A stretch of DNA of 64,000 bases from Prosthecobacter sp. (GTDB lineage Bacteria; Verrucomicrobiota; Verrucomicrobiia; Verrucomicrobiales; Verrucomicrobiaceae): contig JAIPJY010000017.1 in the NCBI GenBank assembly GCA_021733925.1, positions 57,354 through 121,353 of the forward strand, written 5' to 3'. Every line of letters begins with the position of its first letter. Position 1 is the stretch's first letter. Positions 37,940 through 46,035 of this stretch are shown in pieces. A program made the position numbers and the translations under genes. The notes under the pieces were generated by a model. That model searched no databases and was not told the DNA's origin. It worked only from the letters and a program-made list of their open reading frames with translations.

Positions 37940-40900
37940 CTAGTCCACGTAGATGAATTCATTCAAACACAGCAGCGCATGGCAGAACTCGCGCTGCGCC
38001 TGCCTTGCCGAATCGGGCTTGCTGCCAAGGAGTTGAGTCTGCTGCTCAATGAAGGCCAGCATGCGCTGCGTCTCATGCGGCTCAGGGAGGCGGCAGAGGG
38101 CGAACTCGTAGGCCTTGCTGATGACGGCTTCGGTGCTGGAGGGTTTGGTGGCGTGGATGCGATTGAGCAGCTGCGCGGCGAGATCATGCACGAAGGGTGA
38201 ATTCATGACGGCGAGCGCCTGGGTGGGCACTGTGGTGTTGCCGCGGTCACCGATGCTTTGATTGGGCTCAGGCGCATCAAACATGGTCATGAAGGGCACC
38301 AGCTCACTGCGCTTCACGCGGAGATAGACGCTGCGGCGGCTGCTCTCGTTGCTGGTCTCAGACGGGCCGTACATCTTCACGTCCAGTTTGCCGCCGAGCT
38401 GCAGCAGGGTGTCGCGAATGGCCTCAGCCTCCAGCCGCCGCGCCGGGCGCTGCGCCCACAGGTGGTTTTCGGGGTCAGTCTGCAAACTGGCGGGATTCAC
38501 CTCGCCCGACTGGGTGTACACGGAACTGAGCACGATGAGGCGGTGGATGGGCTTGAGCCGCCAGCCGTTCTTGACGAGCTCTGAGGCGAGATAGTCGAGC
38601 AGTTCGGGATGCGTGGGCTTCTCTCCCTGCGTGCCGAAGTCATTGCTGGTAGGCACGATGCCACGGCCAAAATGCTGACGCCACAGGCGGTTCACGATTA
38701 CGCGTGCGAGCAGCGGGCCGCCGCCCGCCTGCGCATCCGTCATCCAGTTGGCCAATGAAAGCCGCGGATGCACCGCAGTCTTGTTTTCCTCGGGTGGCGG
38801 CACCCATTTCTTTTCGGCATCGCCGGAGCGCATGAGGACCTGGATGAAATTGGGACTGGCCTTGCCTTCCTTGCGGTCCACCTCGCCACGGCGCAGGAAG
38901 AACACATCCTGCCCGCCAGCCTTCGTGGTATACACTTCCGTCAGCACGGGCTGCGGGCGTTTGCGCTCGTGCTCGGTGACGGCGGCGGTGAGCTGCTGCG
39001 CGCGTTCGTCAAAGCGGCTGAACCAGCGCGTCACGTTGGCGGGGGCTGCTTTGGCATCGCTCAGCACGCGGAGTTCGCGCAGATTCTGCATGTCTTCCGC
39101 ATCGGCGATCTTCGCCAGTTCACTGCCATTATTGAACGCGAGGCGGATGCGGCCGAGACCGAAGAAATTGGTGAAGCGCAGCTGGATTTCGAAGGCTGTG
39201 CCGCCGTCAAAGCCCACGGCTTCGCCATCGATGGCATACACCGCCGCGTGGTCCTTGCCCATCTGCGGTGCCACACCCCAGCCGGTGCCCGGATTGGCAT
39301 CGATGGTTTTGGCGAATTCGTAGCCCTTTTGTTCAAAGCTGACCTGCGCGGCCTTGAGCTTGAGGGTCACGGCCTTGGCCTTGTTCTTCGCATCCATCGG
39401 CTTCGCGATGATCTTCACATCGCCGAGCACAAAGTTGCCGTTGTCAGACAAACCGGGGCCTTTGGAGGGCAGCGTGGGATCGCTCAGCGCATCGAGCCGG
39501 AAGGCGCGCACGCCTTTTTGATGGGTGACGACTTTGATCGTGTAAATGTCATCCTTCACCTTGTTGCCGGTGTAGATGACGTGGCCGTCGCGATCACTCA
39601 TGAGGCGTGCGCTTTGAGCGGTGGCGGACTGGACGTCAAAGACCTGCCATGGCGCAGTGGACTGCAGCTTGGGCAGTTGATCGCGCTGCCATGCCTCGTA
39701 GCGCTTGGGCAGTTCCTCGGCCTCAAACTTCTTCAGCGCGGCTTGCAGCGGCGCGCCGGCTTGATTGTGCACCGCGAGCTTCTTCTGCGTTTCCGCGAAG
39801 GAGAGGTCGATCTGGCTCGGTGAATGCACCGTGGTCGCCAGTGCGGCGGCGATGCCATAGTAGTCGCGCTGCGGCAGCGGGTCGAACTTGTGATCGTGGC
39901 AGCGCATGCAGGCCATCGTGAGACCGAGGAAACCGCTGCCGATGGTGGAGACCATGTCATCGAGCTGATCGTAGCGAATCTTCTCCACCGTCTTCGCCGT
40001 GATCTGCCCTGGATACGGACCTGCCACGAGAAAGCCCGTGGCGCTGGCTCCGTCATACTGGCCGGGCTTGATCTGATCTCCCGCGAGCTGCATGCGCACA
40101 AATTCATCGTACGGCATGTCGTTGTTCATCGCCTTGATGACCCAGTCGCGGTAATGGAAGGCGCCGGGACGGAAGCCATCGAACTCATAGCCGCCGCTCT
40201 CCGCAAAGCGCACCACATCCAGCCAGTGCCGCGCCCAGCGCTCGCCATACTTCGGGCTCTCCAGCAGCCGGTCGATGAGCTTGGCATAAGCGTCCGCGCT
40301 GTTGTCATTCAAGAATGCGGCGCGCTCTTCCGGTGTGGGAGCCAGACCGGTGAGGTCAAAGGTCACACGACGCAGCAGCTTCTCCTTGCTGGCGATCTTG
40401 CTGGGCGTGAGGCCTGCGGCTTCCTGCTTGGCGAGGATGAAAAAATCGGCCGGCGTGCGCACCCACGCCGCATTCTTCACCGCAGGCAGTCCGGGCTGGG
40501 TCAGCGGCTTGAAGGCCCACCAGTCTTTCCCCGCTTCCACATCAATCGTCCGCTTCGTCTTCACCACCGGTGCCGCCGCCACACGCGGATCCGGTGCTCC
40601 CATCTCGATCCACTTCGTGAGATCCGCGATCACACTCTCCGGCAGCTTGCCTTTCGGGGGCATTTCCCCGTCCTTGATCTCGTGGCGGATCGCTTTGATC
40701 AGCAGGCTGTCCGAAGATTTGCCTGGGATCAGTGCGGGCCCGGTTTCACCACCGCTCATGAGGCCCTGCTGGCTGTCCACCAGCAGCCCCGCCTTCAGCT
40801 TGCCCTTCTCCTGCGCCTGCTCCGAATGGCAGCCATAGCAATGCTCCGCCAGCACCGGGCGGATCTTCGATTCAAAGAACGCTATCTGCTCCGCCGGCAA

Positions 40901-40987
40901 GTCTGCGGCCGCCGCCCACGAACATGAGGCCACGGCCGCAAAGATGATGAAAGCAGAAAGGAAGTGAGCGCGAGTCGCGACGGTCAT
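37940..40987 (-). CDS. PSCyt1-DUF1549-DUF1553 cytochrome c protein with discoidin-like insert (copy 3)
   Basis: This 1015-residue protein has a signal peptide (ending about ASCSWAAA), haem 1 CYGCH at 50-54, FDLTGLAPTPEERAAF, YGERWARHWLDVVRFAESGG, and haem 2 in CMRCHDHKFD at about 360. Between DUF1549 and DUF1553 is an insert of about 250 residues predicted to be a beta-sandwich (VKIIAKPMDAKNKAKAV, DANPGTGWGVAPQ, FEIQLRFTNFFGLGRIRLAF), similar in pattern to discoidin/F5-8C carbohydrate-binding domains. DUF1553 (RVIVNRLWRQHFGRGIV) ends the protein. Confidence 0.93.
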   Translation of the reverse strand: MTVATRAHFLSAFIIFAAVASCSWAAAADLPAEQIAFFESKIRPVLAEHCYGCHSEQAQEKGKLKAGLLVDSQQGLMSGGETGPALIPGKSSDSLLIKAIRHEIKDGEMPPKGKLPESVIADLTKWIEMGAPDPRVAAAPVVKTKRTIDVEAGKDWWAFKPLTQPGLPAVKNAAWVRTPADFFILAKQEAAGLTPSKIASKEKLLRRVTFDLTGLAPTPEERAAFLNDNSADAYAKLIDRLLESPKYGERWARHWLDVVRFAESGGYEFDGFRPGAFHYRDWVIKAMNNDMPYDEFVRMQLAGDQIKPGQYDGASATGFLVAGPYPGQITAKTVEKIRYDQLDDMVSTIGSGFLGLTMACMRCHDHKFDPLPQRDYYGIAAALATTVHSPSQIDLSFAETQKKLAVHNQAGAPLQAALKKFEAEELPKRYEAWQRDQLPKLQSTAPWQVFDVQSATAQSARLMSDRDGHVIYTGNKVKDDIYTIKVVTHQKGVRAFRLDALSDPTLPSKGPGLSDNGNFVLGDVKIIAKPMDAKNKAKAVTLKLKAAQVSFEQKGYEFAKTIDANPGTGWGVAPQMGKDHAAVYAIDGEAVGFDGGTAFEIQLRFTNFFGLGRIRLAFNNGSELAKIADAEDMQNLRELRVLSDAKAAPANVTRWFSRFDERAQQLTAAVTEHERKRPQPVLTEVYTTKAGGQDVFFLRRGEVDRKEGKASPNFIQVLMRSGDAEKKWVPPPEENKTAVHPRLSLANWMTDAQAGGGPLLARVIVNRLWRQHFGRGIVPTSNDFGTQGEKPTHPELLDYLASELVKNGWRLKPIHRLIVLSSVYTQSGEVNPASLQTDPENHLWAQRPARRLEAEAIRDTLLQLGGKLDVKMYGPSETSNESSRRSVYLRVKRSELVPFMTMFDAPEPNQSIGDRGNTTVPTQALAVMNSPFVHDLAAQLLNRIHATKPSSTEAVISKAYEFALCRLPEPHETQRMLAFIEQQTQLLGSKPDSARQAQREFCHALLCLNEFIYVD

Positions 40988-41248
40988 GGTGGGGATGGAT
41001 GCAGGCAGGATAAACTACGCACCAGCAGCAAGCGGTTATTCGAGAGACTGACATTCTTTGGGGGGGGACACCTCACGCACATACTCGGCTCGACAGCGAG
41101 CCGACCGCGAGATGAGTTTCGTGAGTTCACGTCACCGCAAATGATGAATCTTCTCCGTGGTATGATTGGAAAAGCAGCGTGCTAGCGTACTGAGACTCTG
41201 GACCTGCAAACTCCCCTTCCTCCGCACGCCTGGTAACCCCCATCCAGG

Positions 41249-43936
41249 ATGACGCGAGGCGCCCCGCTCATGACCCGCACCCTTTCATTTTTACCGCAGA
41301 GTCTTCTTTCCTCCGCAGGGGCTGTGCTGCTGGTGCTCGGAGGTGTCTGGATGATCCAGGCGGCCAGCGGGCAGGAGATGGCGGTCTCTTTGGAAATGGC
41401 GAGAGAACAAGGGCGCGCTAAATCCAGATTCTTGAAGGACACCCCGGAAATCGCGCACGCCTCTGACGTCATTCCAAAGGCGAACGTGGCCGTGTTTCAG
41501 AAGTCGGTGGGGCCGCTGCTGAAGAAGAGCTGTGTCGGGTGCCATGGTCCTGAAAAGGCCAAGGGGCGGCTGCGCATCGATCAGCTGAATCCGGACCTGC
41601 TGCACGGGCCGGATGCGGAGCGGTGGCGTGAGGTCTTCAATGCGCTGAGCAAATCCGAGATGCCCCCGGAAGATGAACCGGACTACGCGCTCGCGGCGGC
41701 GGATCGCGGCAGCATGGTGGACTGGCTCAGCGCGGAGCTGAATGCGGCGTCGGTCGTTCTTCGCAGCAGCCAGGAGCATTCATCCTTCCGCCGCCTGACG
41801 AATTACGAATACAACTACGCACTGCAGGACATCCTGGGGCTGCCCTTTCCTCTCGTGGACAAGCTGCCACCGGAAACGACCTCTGCGGACGGTTTCAACA
41901 ACAGCTCCGAACTGCTGCGGATGTCCGCCATGCAGTTTGACACCTATCGTGAGCTCGGGCTGAAGGCTCTCAAACGCGCCACGGTGAGCGGTGCGCGTCC
42001 GCCAGCCATCACCTACATCATCTCGATGCAGGAAGAGATGGACAAGGCGGCGGCCAAGGAAGCGAAGGAGGAACTCGAAAAGGCAAAGGCTGCGAAGAGA
42101 CCTGACAGAAAAAGGAATCCTCAACGATCCAAGAATCAGCCGCAGCTGGTTCAGCGGGCAACCGGCGAGCGCATTGACTTTGCTGAAGGCGAAGAACTGC
42201 CCCGGGATGGGGCTGTTGTTGGAAAAACCCCGCCCCTGTCTCCGGTGGTGCTGGAGCTTCCCAGGGGCCGCGAGTTGAAGCTGGACCTCGACCGCTTCCT
42301 TCCTGACGAAGGCACCCTGCGCGTGCGCATTCGCGCCGGGCGCTCGAGCATGAACCCAGACGAGTATGCCAGCCTGCGCCTCATCTTCAGCGCACACACC
42401 AGCAACAACGCCAACTTCTCACAGGTCGTCAGCGCGCACGACATCCCGGTGACGGCCCCTGCCGACAAACCCCAGCTCATTGAATTCGACATCCCTCTGG
42501 GCGATATCCAGCGCAATCCGTTCCGGCATCTCGCCACCACGTTTCCACGGCGGAATGAGTTCCTGCACATTCAGAATGTCTCGAATGCAGGCGGCGGGGA
42601 GGAGGCTCTGCGTGTGGTGATGGATCACATCGAAATCAGCGCGCCATTTTATGAGCAGTGGCCGCCGCAGACCCACGCCGCCATCTTCTTTGCGAGCAAG
42701 AACAAGGGCGACGAGCAGGCCTATGGCCGCGAGGTGTTGACTCGATTTCTGAAACGTGTGTGGAGACGCCCGGTAACCGCAGGAGAAGTCGATCCGTTCA
42801 TGGCTTTGTTTGCAAAGTATCGTCCCGGTTTCCCGACCTTTGAAGAGGCCATGGTGGAGGTGCTGGCCACCGCGCTGTCCACCCCGGAGTTTCTCTACCT
42901 GACGCAGCGAGTGGCGAACGCCAAGACGAAATCTCCGGCGCAGATCAGCGCGCTGGAGCTGGCCAGCCGCCTCTCCGTGTTTTTGTGGTCGAGCATCCCG
43001 GATGATGAGCTGCTGCAACTCGCCGACCAAGGAAAACTCCGCGAGTCAAAGGTCCTGACCGCGCAGGTGAAGCGCATGCTCGCAGACCCGCGTGCACAAA
43101 GGTTCTCGCAGAACTTCGTTGAGCAATGGTTGGGCTTGGAAAGGATGAGCAGCGTCACTCATGTGACGGACAACGCCTTGAAAGCCGCGATGCAGGAAGA
43201 GCCCCGGGCCTTCTTTGTAGAAGTGCTGGAGAAAAACCGCAGCATCATGGATTTCATTCATTCCGACTACGCCGTGGTCAATGAGCGGCTCGCCAACCAT
43301 TACCGGATTCCCAAGGTTTACGGCCCGCAATTCCGCAAGGTGTCAGTCACCCCGACGACAAATCGTGGCGGCCTTTTGACGAGTGCGGTGATCATGACGA
43401 TGAATTCCGACGGCAAGGATTCCCACCCGCTGAAGCGTGGCGTGTGGATGATGAAACGCATCCTGGATGATCCGCCGCCGCCACCGCCACCGAATGTCCC
43501 GCAGGTGGACCTGACCAACCCGGAGATTTTGAAAATGACAATGAAGGAACGGATTGCCGATCACCGGAACAAGCCCGCCTGCAACTCCTGCCACTCCAAG
43601 ATCGACCCGTGGGGCATTGCGTTTGAGAACTACGATGCCCTCGGGGCCTACCGCACCCGCATCAAAGATCAGCCGGTCGATGCGACCTCAGAACTCTTCA
43701 ACCACCAGACGCTCGACGGTGTTGATGGACTCAAGCGCTACCTGCTCACCGACCGCCAGGATCAATTTGCCCGTGCGATGGTGCACAAGCTCACGACCTA
43801 TGCGCTTGGCAGGCCGCTGACATTCTCAGACAGCGCCGACCTTGACCGCCTGACCGCGCAGCTCAGACGCAGCGGCGATGGCCTGGGCGACTTGATTCAA
43901 CTCATCGTCCGCAGCGACCTCTTTAACTCAAGGTAA
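41249..43936 (+). CDS. DUF1592/DUF1588-type cytochrome c protein
   Basis: The protein has 895 residues; an alternative start is ATG 41270. There is an N-terminal hydrophobic segment (LLSSAGAVLLVLGGVWMIQA), haem 1 in CVGCHGPEKAKGRLRID, DUF1587 (about 175-240; FRRLTNYEYNYALQDILGL), a predicted beta insert (about 320-440), DUF1595 (about 494-560), DUF1592 (about 570-700), DUF1588 with CNSCHSKIDPWGIAFENYD as the second haem motif, and DUF1585 at the end. This is the second PVC exported-cytochrome architecture. It is followed 17 bp later by its usual partner, a DUF1552 protein. Confidence 0.93.
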   Translation: MTRGAPLMTRTLSFLPQSLLSSAGAVLLVLGGVWMIQAASGQEMAVSLEMAREQGRAKSRFLKDTPEIAHASDVIPKANVAVFQKSVGPLLKKSCVGCHGPEKAKGRLRIDQLNPDLLHGPDAERWREVFNALSKSEMPPEDEPDYALAAADRGSMVDWLSAELNAASVVLRSSQEHSSFRRLTNYEYNYALQDILGLPFPLVDKLPPETTSADGFNNSSELLRMSAMQFDTYRELGLKALKRATVSGARPPAITYIISMQEEMDKAAAKEAKEELEKAKAAKRPDRKRNPQRSKNQPQLVQRATGERIDFAEGEELPRDGAVVGKTPPLSPVVLELPRGRELKLDLDRFLPDEGTLRVRIRAGRSSMNPDEYASLRLIFSAHTSNNANFSQVVSAHDIPVTAPADKPQLIEFDIPLGDIQRNPFRHLATTFPRRNEFLHIQNVSNAGGGEEALRVVMDHIEISAPFYEQWPPQTHAAIFFASKNKGDEQAYGREVLTRFLKRVWRRPVTAGEVDPFMALFAKYRPGFPTFEEAMVEVLATALSTPEFLYLTQRVANAKTKSPAQISALELASRLSVFLWSSIPDDELLQLADQGKLRESKVLTAQVKRMLADPRAQRFSQNFVEQWLGLERMSSVTHVTDNALKAAMQEEPRAFFVEVLEKNRSIMDFIHSDYAVVNERLANHYRIPKVYGPQFRKVSVTPTTNRGGLLTSAVIMTMNSDGKDSHPLKRGVWMMKRILDDPPPPPPPNVPQVDLTNPEILKMTMKERIADHRNKPACNSCHSKIDPWGIAFENYDALGAYRTRIKDQPVDATSELFNHQTLDGVDGLKRYLLTDRQDQFARAMVHKLTTYALGRPLTFSDSADLDRLTAQLRRSGDGLGDLIQLIVRSDLFNSR

Positions 43937-43953
43937 GCACGGAGCCTCCTCCC

Positions 43954-45351
43954 ATGAATTCCAAATCCCACCCACTCAATCGCAGAACCTTTCTTCGGGG
44001 CTCCGGCGTGGCGCTGGCATTGCCCTGGCTGGAAACCTTTGCTGCGGGCAGCCGCGCCAAGGACGCGACTCCGAAACGCTTTCTCAGCGTCTATCATCCC
44101 GATGGTGTGGGCCTGCCGCTCAAGTCTGATCCCGCCTGGAAGGACTGGAGCTGGTTTCCACGCGGCGGCGAAAAGGACTTCGAACTGACCAAGGTGCTCG
44201 ATGTGCTCCAGCCGTTGCGCAGTGACATCACCATCTACTCTGGGCTCTCGCATCCTGCGGCACGAAACGTTCATGGCCATTCCAATGCGGATCAGTACCT
44301 CACGGGCGCACCCGTCGGTGGTTCCGGCCCCTACCAGAACACAATATCATTGGATCAGGTGTATGCAGAGCACGCCGGCGACTTCACCCGGCACTCGTCG
44401 CTGGTGATGTCCACCAATGGCGGCGTGGGTGGTCCGCGTGGTGCGCAGACGCAGTCGTTCAATCGTGAAGGGCGTCCGATTCCTGCGATGAACAAGCCCA
44501 AGCAGATCTTCGACCTGCTGTTTGTAACGAGCGGCAAAGACGCGGCCGCAATGCTGGCACGCAGCAAGAGCGCGCTCGATCTCCTGATTGCCAGCACACG
44601 CTCCCTGGGACGCCAGTTGTCCAAGCATGATCAGCAGACTCTCAGCCAGTATCTCGACGCCGTGCGCGACACCGAGCTGAAGCTGGAGAAAGCCCAGAAG
44701 TGGCTCACCACCCCGGTGCCGCAGGTGGACACCCGCAACCTGCATCTGGATGCCGAGCCCAAGGAAGCAAGGCTCTATTTCCAGACCATGTATGAACTCA
44801 TCTACCTCGCCTTCCTGAGCGACTCCACCCGCGTTGCGACGTTTCAGCTCGGCAGAGAAAACGGCGAAGGTCCGCACGATCTGCTGTCACTCGCCGTCGG
44901 TCTCGGCGGCGCTCATGGGCTGACGCACGCGGTCAAGAATCCCGGCGGCTGGCAGAACCTCGGCACTTACAATCGCTATCAGGCCGAGGAGTTTGGCCGC
45001 TTCGCGCAGAAGTTGAAGGACACCCCGGAGCCCAATGGCAGCGGCAGCATGCTGGACAACACCCTCGCCATGCACGGCTCTGCCTCCAGCAGTTTCCACC
45101 TCTCCCGCAACTACCCGATTATCACCGCTGGTGGAAAAAACCTCGGCTTCACCAATGGCCGCTATCTCAAGTTCGGCACTGGCAATGAAGACAACCAGGC
45201 CGGCGCAGGCATCGTAAGCGATGCCGGATGGACCGGCAAAATGGAAGTGGAAGAGCTGCCCCTGGCCAAGCTCTTCGTCACCATCCTGCAGCGCCTCGGT
45301 GTCGAGAGCGATGAATTCAGTGGTCAGACTGGAACGTTGACGCGGGTTTGA
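43954..45351 (+). CDS. DUF1552 family protein, Tat-exported
   Basis: This 465-residue protein has Tat signal LNRRTFLRGSGVALALPWLE and DUF1552 throughout (SVYHPDGVGLPLKSD, LTGAPVGGSGPYQNTISLDQ, LGGAHGLTHAVKNPGG, NTLAMHGSASSSFHLSRNYP). GGAG lies 8 bp before the ATG. DUF1552 replaces DUF1501 as partner of DUF1592-type cytochromes; the two genes form an operon. The reaction is unknown; the protein acts in the periplasm after folding in the cytoplasm. Confidence 0.93.
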   Translation: MNSKSHPLNRRTFLRGSGVALALPWLETFAAGSRAKDATPKRFLSVYHPDGVGLPLKSDPAWKDWSWFPRGGEKDFELTKVLDVLQPLRSDITIYSGLSHPAARNVHGHSNADQYLTGAPVGGSGPYQNTISLDQVYAEHAGDFTRHSSLVMSTNGGVGGPRGAQTQSFNREGRPIPAMNKPKQIFDLLFVTSGKDAAAMLARSKSALDLLIASTRSLGRQLSKHDQQTLSQYLDAVRDTELKLEKAQKWLTTPVPQVDTRNLHLDAEPKEARLYFQTMYELIYLAFLSDSTRVATFQLGRENGEGPHDLLSLAVGLGGAHGLTHAVKNPGGWQNLGTYNRYQAEEFGRFAQKLKDTPEPNGSGSMLDNTLAMHGSASSSFHLSRNYPIITAGGKNLGFTNGRYLKFGTGNEDNQAGAGIVSDAGWTGKMEVEELPLAKLFVTILQRLGVESDEFSGQTGTLTRV

Positions 45352-45453
45352 TGTGGAGTGGCAGGAACGAGGCTGAAAAGCAGCCATGTGGTAGTGACGC
45401 GGTTCCTTTAGGGCAGCTTCGAACGTGCGATTCCTCGCGCGTGCTGCCCATCC

Positions 45454-45818
45454 TCACACCTTCCAGCCTTCACGTGCTGCGGGGCCATGCATGAGGGCGG
45501 TGGCTTCCTCATCGCCGATGATGCTGCGTGTCGCGGGATCAATGGTGAGGTTGCGATTCACGTGCAGGGCGATGTTGCCAAAGTGCATGGTCTCGGTGAG
45601 GCGGCCGCCGTAGGCGAAGTTGGAGCGGCAGGTTTCCTGGCCTTTGATGGCGAGCAGCCAGTTGTCCCAGTGGTTGGAGCGCTTCAGGTTCACCTTGGGC
45701 AGTGAGGTGCTGAGCTCCTGCTGAGCTTCTCATTGGCTCCAAACACGGAGCGTGGAAGGATTTGAATGCTGGCGAAGACGACGGCGGATTTACTGAGAAA
45801 GTGGCGACGGGTCTGCAT
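45454..45818 (-). pseudogene. Gfo/Idh/MocA oxidoreductase with internal deletion
   Basis: The first 31 residues are a Tat signal (MQTRRHFLSKSAVVFASIQ, then ILPRSVFGANEK). The frame then runs into a stop, and the C-terminal 80 residues of the same family continue in another frame (NHWDNWLLAIKGQETCRSNF, FGNIALHVNRNLTIDP, EATALMHGPAAREGWKV). The whole NAD-binding domain and most of the catalytic domain are gone. Confidence 0.82.
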
Positions 45819-45848
45819 GATGCGATCGATGTAGTATGATGGTGAAGG

Positions 45849-45938
45849 TTAGCGTGAGGGCTGAAACCAAATGTTGCGGAAGCGGACGGGATTGAGGTGA
45901 TCTTGGAGCTTGATCGTTCCAGACTGAACCGGGTTTGG
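45849..45938 (-). pseudogene. DUF1080 C-terminal remnant
   Basis: About 25 residues ending SGTIKLQDHLNPVRFRNIWF and a stop at 45849-45851 match the typical end of DUF1080 (3-keto-disaccharide hydrolase-type) proteins. Homology begins directly at the edge of repeat copy 3; the rest of the gene is missing. Confidence 0.7.
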
Positions 45939-46012
45939 TCTGCTAGGAAATTGCATTTTGGGGTGGCGGGCCGGGCCGGGTTGGACGTGGCGCGGGGTCG
46001 GGGTGTGAGGGA
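45939..46012 (+). repeat. Dispersed repeat, copy 3
   Basis: Starts TCTGCTAGGAAATTGCATTT, continues with GGCGGGCCGGGCCGGGTTGG and ACGTGGCGCGGGGTCGGGG, and ends GTGTGAGGG. It lies between the DUF1080 remnant and the 3' end of the UxaA gene. This copy lacks the GGCCCT segment found in the others. Confidence 0.85.
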
Positions 46013-46035
46013 AGGCTGCCTTCGCATAAGCAGTC

